Shown piece by piece: positions 57,360-64,000 of a stretch of 64,000 nt of DNA. Each line of letters opens with the position of its first letter. Position 1 is the first letter of the stretch. The stretch comes from Dactylonectria macrodidyma (taxonomy: Eukaryota; Ascomycota; Sordariomycetes; Hypocreales; Nectriaceae). Position numbers and translations under genes: made by a program. Where the stretch lies: positions 1,736,001 through 1,800,000 of the forward strand of contig JAGMUV010000010.1 in assembly GCA_020744425.1 (NCBI GenBank). Direction: 5' to 3'. A model generated the notes under the pieces. It worked only from the letters and a program-made list of their open reading frames with translations, was not told the DNA's origin and made no database searches.

Positions 57360-58018
57360 ATGAGGAGCATGAAAAGACACATGGGGGCCCTGTCACAAGT
57401 CATCGATGACCACTCTCGGTCCTTCAACATCATCATCACTTTGCTCCTTGCCATCCTCATCATCGTCAGTTACCTTCTCATTCTAATTCTATACCTCTCT
57501 CCCCAATCATATCATCACCGGTCCCTGCTCAATCCCAATGACTCCGGCATCAAACCTACGACTGCTGTCACTCTCGTCACCGCTGTTCTAGCTGCCGCAG
57601 CCTCAGGCCTCGTAACCCGCTGCGTGGAGTAATTCCTATGGCTCAAACTCTCTCCAGGAGCCGTCAAGAGGCACCTTGCCGTGAAAGAATCGCGCCGCCT
57701 TGCCCAATGGAGCGTTTCGCCCATCGCCCACATTACGTACGTTTTCGACGGGGATTCATGGCTACTGAAAGTTGGTGGCATATTCCTTGTCGCCTTTGCC
57801 ATTGTGAGTCCGGTCCTTGTTTCCGGCATCTCTCCTGTCGAGAGCTTGACAACCACTCGGACGTACGAGGATCATGACACAGGGGTCTGGACTGGAAGGG
57901 TGACTGCTGCGAACCAGGCGTACAATGGGGGAAATTTCCAGGACGTCCCAGATATCGCGGCTGCCTTGGCCTCACTCAGAAATCTGAGTGCTCCTGCTTC
58001 GGCGATTTGTTCAAAGCC

Positions 58019-58101
58019 TGTCACATTCAGTATATCTATAGTATTTGCACTACGCATTAGCGGAGTGCGCATTCCCTTTTAGTGTAGCTGGCAATGCGAC
58101 A
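58019..58101. repeat. 83-bp direct repeat, copy 1
   Basis: Identical base for base to 58343-58425. It is part of the interrupted membrane-protein gene and was duplicated when the intervening 241 bp arrived. The offset is 324 bp. Confidence 0.95.
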
Positions 58102-58342
58102 GTTATGAGCCCGGGAGGTTAATAACCTGTAACTTCCACTGAAAATTGCTATCGCAGCTGAAATAGGCAACCCCTACGCCAACCAGATGAGGTCGGCAGT
58201 TCGAACCCCGCATCTTACAACAAGGTCGCACCGGGCGTCACACACACATCAAGCCGGGCACAGTCACACAGAGCAGTACAGCCTGCCTCTCGACACCACT
58301 ATTCAGATCACCTCACGCAACAATCGCTAATCTGGGGGGGTA
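58102..58342. mobile_element. 241-bp insert with tRNA-like (SINE-like) internal promoter boxes
   Basis: This insert lies between two perfect 83-bp direct repeats inside a membrane-protein gene. It contains GAGCCCGGGAGGTTAA near its start, like a tRNA-Ser/Leu-type A box/D arm, and GCAGTTCGAACCCCGC about 80 bp on, like a polymerase III B box/T arm. This suggests a tRNA-derived element or tRNA relic. The flanking duplication is far longer than a SINE target-site duplication, so the mechanism is open. No coding capacity. Confidence 0.4.
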
Positions 58343-58425
58343 TGTCACATTCAGTATATCTATAGTATTTGCACTACGCATTAGCGGAGTGCGCATTCCC
58401 TTTTAGTGTAGCTGGCAATGCGACA
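58343..58425. repeat. 83-bp direct repeat, copy 2
   Basis: Second perfect copy of 58019-58101. It continues directly into the intact C-terminal part of the membrane-protein gene. Confidence 0.95.
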
Positions 58426-59379
58426 AAGCCCAGTTGTTGGGTCGATGCTCTTGCAGCGACTATCCGCGCCGATTGTGCTACCACATACTTCGAATATTTG
58501 AATCCACCGCTCGAATTGGACCGGTACCAGGTGTGTAGCTCGCTGAATCCAGACATTTGTACTTTGCTTGTTGGCGGGAGTCCATACACATACGCCAATT
58601 TCACATCCGGGCCTCCACTTGGATGCGATGCAGAGAGTTGCCCACCTGGAGATTGGTCTGTGATATTCGGAGCCTTCATTAATGCGACAGACACGCTCAA
58701 TGGACCTCGGTACATGAATATAGTCGGCTGCGCGCTGAGCTACGGCACGGTGACAATTCGCCAAGTTGGCGAGGTAGCTCCGCTCATTCTCGAATCGAGT
58801 TTCGAAATGAACCAGGACAGCGAATTCATCAGCAGCGTCAGGCCTCTCCGACGCATTTACACGTCCGATTATGGCAACTCGCCATATACCTTCAGCGCCA
58901 GCAGCGGAACGGGTGACGGCGCAGATTCACTTTACAACTCGCCTGTTGCAACGCTACTGCTCCGCGCGAAAGCGAACTCAACCGCTATAGCTGTGGCGGA
59001 TCGGATCGCGGACATTTTAGAGTTGGCAACGGTGCTGGCCTTTAGTCGAACGCCCCACGCCTCCGATCTGAAGATTACAACAAGTGTATCCACCCCGCAA
59101 TACGCATACGACAGACATGTGTTAGCTGTCTTACTAGTTCCGTTTATTGCGACCATCTTGGGAACTTGGGGACGGTGGAAAGTTGAGGGACAAGAGAAAA
59201 TCGCGGGGTATGATCCTGTGGGTATTGCTAGGCGAGGTCCTGTTAAAGGATTACACAACTATGGTTCGAGAGACGACATTGACAAGAAGATAGTGCTCGG
59301 ATATAGAGAGACTACTTCTGCACCTACAGGTACGCAAGTGGATACGGATCGGTTTGCTATTCAAGATGTAGAAATATAG

Positions 59380-60545
59380 GATAGAAGCATTCATGTTTCA
59401 TAGTACAATAGCATAACTTGATCACCTCAGAACAGAAGTGGAAACATTTTTGTCGGGGATTATGGTTGGAAGAGTCAATTCGACCATAGTCAATATTTCC
59501 AGTTACATTATCCCGGACAGTCTCCCTTCGAATTTTGCTGGATGATGGTGTTAGTTGAGATAGACTGGATTCGTAGCCTCATTAGATATTGATGGCGGAC
59601 GAACTCCCAGGCAAGTATCTACTCCCGGACAACTTCAAAATCCTTAGAACATTGATCCGTTTAGCTGATTGTCACCAGGAACGATAACGGCGGGAATTAT
59701 AAAACACCGGGAATCATCCGACATCCAGGCGTAGCTAGTTTACATGGAAGCACCTTAGCCTTGCTCTAAAACACTGCTTGTACTTTCGTCATCCTTCTAA
59801 AGGCTTGTTAGCTGCAAATTCCCGTCCAGAGGTAACGAGCTAAACATAACGCTAGTTAAATCTGGGATAAAGGCTCTTGATTTTCATGTTTCACCATCGT
59901 GATATACGCACATACTTAGTTTGCAAAAGCCCGAGAGGCCAGGGAGCAGGGAAGATCATCAGAGACACATACCTTCAGCTCTCGAACCCTGTAATAGGCT
60001 ATCGTCATCTGTGACTCGCAATCTCGTGAAGCTGACTGTATTACCTCCAAGCGCTATCACATGTTCGGCGCAATTCAAGATGATAGTGACACTGTGGCTT
60101 ATTTACGGAACTTGCCGTCCGGCTAAGAGTGGTGGTTCGGGTGGCTGGAGCGTTGGATTGGTTGGCTGAACTAGTTCTGGATGAGCGTAGGGTGATTTAC
60201 GAACCAGTGAGCGAGCTTCTCGGGGCCGCAGCCACTCTGAGAGAGCGGCTGAGTATGAATGAACAATACAACTGGAAGCATGTGAAACTGTGGTGCTCGA
60301 GAGGGGTAATCGTACTTCTTTGCCGCTGCAAGGCCAGTTATTGCCGATGCCAATAAATATTCATCAGGTGTAGGAGCACGGAGACCGTGTTCAGCTCCGA
60401 CCGTAATAAAGTCCATCTATCCAGTCCGTCTCTGTATGAGCAGCACCGACTTTTCTCGTTTGCCTGTTCAATCCAGCCTCATAGTCCTCACCCCAGTACT
60501 TCCCCTCTGCTACCGTCTACTCATATTTGGGAAGACCAGATTAAA
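59380..60545. other. Gap without a supported gene
   Basis: 1.17 kb. Overlapping frames of 75-82 codons on both strands at 59921-60416 are unrecognised. Position 60546 is the first convincing start. No repeat was seen. Confidence 0.35.
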
Positions 60546-61922
60546 ATGGTAACGACAAAAAGAGTTATTGTCCTGTGCGATGGTACCTGGTGTGGTCGAG
60601 AAACGAACACCAGGAGCAACATCAATATCCTTTCTCGGATGATTGGGATCAGCTTACCCACGAATTCCGCAGTCTGTATTACCTCGCCGACTGGCGATGT
60701 ATGCGCCAAGTATTTCGACGGCGTCGGCCTGGGTGGTGATTTCCTGGACTATCTCTGGAACGGCGCTTTTGCGACGAAGGCGAAAAAAGAGTGCACTGAA
60801 GTTTACAAATTCATCGTGCAGAACTTCACCTGGAATGCGCAGGTACACACGGAGGTTTGGCTCTTTGGGATTAGTAGGGGTGCCTACATCGTCAGATCGG
60901 TCGGCGGCATGATCAACAACTGCGGCATTATTAAAGCCGCAACGAACGAGTCGCTGATCAACCAGATCTACGGCATCTATCGAAGCCCGCATGCCGTTGA
61001 TCACCCTTCGTCACCAGAGATGCGCAAGTTCAGACAGAATGCAAGCTATGCGGTGCGGTCGCCAATCAAGTTCATGGGCATATTCGACACGGTTGGAAGT
61101 CGCGGCGTGCCGAAAGTGAACTATGACACAGGATCTGGATTCGAGTGGCCCGAGTTCTACGACAACTTGGTCTCGTCCGCAGTGGAGAAGGTCTACCATG
61201 CTGCGGCGATACACGACCGTTTCTGGGCATTTCAGCCATGCCTAGCATCTAGGAATCCGGAACATGCGGGCGATGCGGCCCTTGCCAGCCTCGAGATGCG
61301 TCAAACCTGGTTTCCGGGTTGTCATTACGACCTCGCAAGGCAGGAGTTCCAGTTCCTCCGGGAGGGAGGCACCAGGCTGGAAAGGATCTTGTTCCCCATA
61401 CTCAACGTATTCAGTAACACTGTCTATCCCAACGAGAGGCTGGCAGATTTGGTCCTGTTGTGGATACTTCGAGGCATAATGGCAGAGGGAGGCGAAACTA
61501 TTATCCATAAGGACACGGAAGGCAACGTGTGCAGCATGGCAGTAGCAATAAGTAGGCTACAGGCAGGCATCCCGACAAATAGCGAGGGCACTGGCGACGT
61601 GTATGCAAACATCCTCAGCTACCTTCCAGGAGGGAGGCTATTCTCCAAGCTGATAGCCTGGTGGAAGAATCTCAACAAGACTGCATACGCCATCCTGTTC
61701 GAACCAGTAGACAGGGTGATACCCGATCCGGGTATTGACAACGGGAGTGTCTCTCACGTGTGGAATGAGGCCTACGACTACACGGTCGCTGACCCTGATA
61801 TTGGAGGGGTCATTGAGAGTATCGCTGGCGTCCAAAGGCGGCGATATCCATCACAGACATACCAGAATTATCGCACGTATATGATGGCTTCTCGAACTCC
61901 CGCAATTATTGCACGCAGTTGA
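60546..61922 (+). CDS. DUF2235 alpha/beta-hydrolase-like protein
   Basis: An intronless 458-residue protein from ATG 60546; in-frame sequence upstream lacks domain character. Features of the DUF2235 (T6SS Tle1-like phospholipase catalytic fold) family are clear: RVIVLCDGTWCGRETNT at the N terminus, YFDGVGLGG, the nucleophile-type elbow GISRGAY, and IKFMGIFDTVGSRGVP, then VYHAAAIHDR and QTWFPGCHYDL with the histidine. Fungi carry many such proteins of unknown role, usually predicted serine hydrolases. The Ser in GxSxG, the Asp in FDTVG and the His in PGCHYD could form a triad. There is no signal peptide or membrane helix. Not obviously tied to the catabolic block. Confidence 0.87.
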   Translation: MVTTKRVIVLCDGTWCGRETNTRSNINILSRMIGISLPTNSAVCITSPTGDVCAKYFDGVGLGGDFLDYLWNGAFATKAKKECTEVYKFIVQNFTWNAQVHTEVWLFGISRGAYIVRSVGGMINNCGIIKAATNESLINQIYGIYRSPHAVDHPSSPEMRKFRQNASYAVRSPIKFMGIFDTVGSRGVPKVNYDTGSGFEWPEFYDNLVSSAVEKVYHAAAIHDRFWAFQPCLASRNPEHAGDAALASLEMRQTWFPGCHYDLARQEFQFLREGGTRLERILFPILNVFSNTVYPNERLADLVLLWILRGIMAEGGETIIHKDTEGNVCSMAVAISRLQAGIPTNSEGTGDVYANILSYLPGGRLFSKLIAWWKNLNKTAYAILFEPVDRVIPDPGIDNGSVSHVWNEAYDYTVADPDIGGVIESIAGVQRRRYPSQTYQNYRTYMMASRTPAIIARS

Positions 61923-62666
61923 CGGCGCCTAACTAGTAGAGGGTGGCTTTTCAGCTCGGTAGTACTTGGAAGCTGGTCTCACTGCAGGATGCTGACGGCT
62001 CGGTTCGTCGTTGAAAAGTGAAGCTGGATCGAGGCTCAATCTTCAGATTCCTCTTCCCACTAGTTGAATCTTTCGCTGTAGGTGGCTGGACTCTTAGAAG
62101 AAAGATGTTAGTAGGAGTTAGAAGGAAAAACTAATCCAGCGTTCAATTAATTTCAAAGGCTTCAGCCTGCCTGGTATTTTCAGGCGGCTGTGAACAGTTG
62201 ATGGCGCCGCAGAGCTCGTACGGCTGTAAGGTGTGTGATATACCTCTGTTAACAATCAGCATTGTTGGAACTCCTACGATAACCAAATTTAGGTGGGGAA
62301 TTATGTACCTTTCATTTGTGGGGTTTTAATCAGGCCAAGAAACCCCACATAGGAAAAGAGGGGGCCGGAGGCATCCTAGATCATACACATCACTACAATC
62401 GTCTTTGGGCTCCACGATGCATTGATCCTTATCAGTCTGATCGAATTGCCCGTATCGGATCTAACAGAACTTAAGAAGGTAGGAATTTAATTCAGCCCGA
62501 AGGGCGTTTTATACAATGCTTAGGCTATTAGACATTTTATATAATACCCCTAAGAGGAATCGTAATATAGAGTCCGCCAAATAGTGCTTAGGTATGTTAG
62601 AGGACAGGATACAGCATTGAGACAATTATTATACGCGGAGCTAAGATTAGCTGAGAGAGGACAGTT
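61923..62666. other. AT-rich convergent gap
   Basis: 744 bp between the DUF2235 and Kelch gene tails. The part at about 62460-62650 is TA-rich with CTTAGG and TATAATA words, reminiscent of mutated repeat DNA, but no element could be named. Confidence 0.35.
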
Positions 62667-64000
62667 TTAAGACAGGGGGTGACCGGCGGGAGACACGGAG
62701 GGCTTCTTTTCCATTATCCCCCTCTCGTTGTCAGCGGGCAGCTCTGTAGGCGCCACCGGGGGGCGCAAATCCGGGCTTAAAGGACCGGCTGCTGTTGTCC
62801 ACTGTGCCTGAGGCGATGGCGGGCTGACGGCGCTCACGGTGCCTACGGTGCTGCCGCCGTAGGAGGATTGACGTGCATGCTGTGTGTACTGTGTTTGCTG
62901 CGTCATTTGCGACTGACGCCGCTGCTCACGACGTTGGACGACGCCCTTACCGAAGAGGTACCATGCATACACGATGATTGCTAGAGCCACGGTGCCACCA
63001 ATCACGATGCCGACGATGGCCCCAGTGCTGAGCTTCGATGTACTTCCAGTCTCCGAGTCTGGGTCCGAGCCCGAGTCCGAGTCCGGGTCCGAGTCCGGGT
63101 CTGAAGTCGATGTGCTATTTGCGCCGGGGATCACACGGGACGGCGTGCGCTCCGGGATCGACGGCCTTCGGCTCATCAGGATAGCCAGCAGCGTGTTGCC
63201 CGAGTCGAAGCCGCCCTCGGGCTCCGTAACCGTAGCGTCGCCCTCCTTGTCTCCACCGGTCACGTTGTAGACGATCTCGGGGACCACATTGCTGGTGACA
63301 TTGGGGTCGTACAGCTCCCACCACGTTATGTTGTCGCCGGCGTTCTGGGACGTGCCTGTCCAAAGGTTGTGCACCCCCCACCAGTCTTCGTCGTCGCACT
63401 TGTCGTCGCCGGCATGGGTGTAATTGCCGCCGATGACAAAGAACTGCGACATGTGCTTGACCATGTTGCAAGTGGAGCCGTATTTGCCGTTCTCCTTTAG
63501 CGTAGCGTTTCCTTGATAATCGGGAAAGGCCTTGACCCAGGTGAACGAGGGCAGGGTCAAGACGTAAACGTCGCTGTACGAGGTGACGTCTGTCACCGGG
63601 GGATACACGGCGAGGCCTCCCCAAAGGTAGCTATTTTGCCTGTTAGTTCCTGTACGTTGGTCTAATTTGAGAATAACATTGAACACCTACATGTTGAAAC
63701 TTGACTTGTCGGGTGCCCAGGCGACGTCTATACAGAACTGCCGCCTGTTTTGGGGAATGTCTCCTGTTGCCGTCTGGTTCGACCATCTGTTGTCTTGGGT
63801 ATCATAGACAAAAATCTCGTCGAGTGATTGGGGAGCCGTTGTTTCGTTGTCATATGGACTGACAAGACCTCCCATATATACCAGCAGTCCGTTCGTGTCG
63901 CCGGCTGGGATCCATACCATTCCACCCTCGGCTCTCGGAGAGGTGTCTGGAGAGGCTTCCCTATGGAATTCTCCCGTGTCGTATTCATACGAGTAGAAGT
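62667..64000 (-). CDS. Kelch-repeat type I membrane protein (5' end outside window)
   Basis: Exons 64000-63691 and 63630-62667 are joined by intron 63690-63631; the 5' part lies beyond the right edge. The visible N-terminal half has Kelch-like blade motifs (GGLVSPYDNE, IFVYDTQDNRWSNQTATGDIPQNRRQF, YLWGGLAVYP). It is followed by an Asp-Pro-Asp-Ser stalk near 63050-63110, one membrane helix (GAIVGIVIGGTVALAIIVYAWYLF) and a Gln/Ser/Pro-rich cytoplasmic tail of about 110 residues. Such fungal proteins are probably cell-surface or wall-sensor-like, with beta-propeller binding outside and a low-complexity tail inside. The function is unproven. It lies outside the metabolic block. Confidence 0.85.

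Larger units (their letters stand above)
57360..59379 (+). pseudogene. Broken gene for a large fungal membrane protein, split by an insertion
   Basis: The reading frame begins at 57360 with a hydrophobic helix (IIITLLLAILIIVSYLLILIL) and LVTRCVE, then meets TAA at 57630-57632. The same frame continues FLWLKLSPGAVKRHLAVKESRRLAQWSVSP and a second membrane segment to 58082. The main extracellular and C-terminal part is in 58369-59379 (YALAECAFPFSVAGNATKPSC... with a helix VLAVLLVPFIATILGTW near the end). Between them lies a 241-bp insert flanked by 83-bp direct repeats, and an additional frame change at the junction. The layout resembles fungal DUF3176-like membrane proteins. The CAA-to-TAA stop, insert and frame change together make a pseudogene likely. 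Confidence 0.6.

Noticed and set aside
58102..58342. A functional tRNA gene
   Set aside because: The T-arm and D-arm words are suggestive, but I could not fold a full cloverleaf with acceptor stem and anticodon arm.
63115..63624. A 169-codon Arg-rich minus-strand frame
   Set aside because: An out-of-frame reading of the Kelch gene; arginine richness comes from the G+C-rich shifted codons.
1..64000. CRISPR arrays, riboswitches or bacterial operon signals
   Set aside because: No spaced repeats or bacterial signals were seen, and all genes show fungal splice architecture.

Overview
The window looks like nuclear DNA of a filamentous ascomycete (Pezizomycotina). Genes carry many short introns (about 41-160 bp) with GTRNGY-type donors, CTAAC/CTGAC-like branch sites and YAG acceptors. 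Three intact Zn2Cys6 regulators are present, and there are no operons or Shine-Dalgarno sites. The species cannot be fixed from the sequence. Gene models below come from splice sites and conserved motifs read by eye; nothing was run against a database.

Layout. 0-5.1 kb: the 3' end of a fungal transcription factor, a short-chain dehydrogenase with an early stop at its tail, and a decayed transcription-factor gene. 5.4-51.1 kb: a dense block of redox, hydrolase and CoA-activation genes, mostly in head-to-head pairs. In order: cupin; FMN (luciferase-fold) monooxygenase; Zn2Cys6 regulator 1; allantoate-permease-like MFS transporter; Baeyer-Villiger monooxygenase (BVMO) 1; aldo-keto reductase; TauD-type dioxygenase; SDR; HSL-type alpha/beta hydrolase; AtuA-like (DUF1446) protein; Zn2Cys6 regulator 2; acetoacetyl-CoA synthetase; BVMO 2; SDR; BVMO 3; Zn2Cys6 regulator 3; an FAD monooxygenase fused to a polytopic membrane domain; epoxide-hydrolase-like protein; aldehyde dehydrogenase; zinc alcohol dehydrogenase. 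52.5-64 kb: a small membrane protein, an AT-rich gap, an NAD-dependent epimerase, two degenerate genes (one split by a 241-bp insert between 83-bp direct repeats), a DUF2235 protein, and a Kelch membrane protein running off the right edge.

Reading of the block. No polyketide synthase, NRPS, terpene synthase or P450 is visible. The set instead matches the logic of ketone and terpenoid breakdown: carbonyl formation (SDRs, alcohol dehydrogenase), oxygen insertion to an ester or lactone (three BVMOs, perhaps the FMN enzyme), hydrolysis (two alpha/beta hydrolases), oxidation of the freed alcohol to acid (alcohol then aldehyde dehydrogenase), and CoA activation (acetoacetyl-CoA synthetase). The AtuA-like gene hints at an isoprenoid substrate, because bacterial Atu/Liu terpene degradation releases acetoacetate. 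The FAD monooxygenase/membrane fusion resembles enzymes of meroterpenoid pathways, so a tailoring role for a pathway whose backbone genes lie outside the window is the main alternative.

Condition. Most genes reconstruct to full-length frames. Exceptions are an in-frame stop in the aldo-keto reductase, a C-terminal frameshift in BVMO 1, a C-terminal nonsense codon in the first SDR, and the relics at about 4-5 kb, 55.6-56.7 kb and 57.4-59.4 kb.
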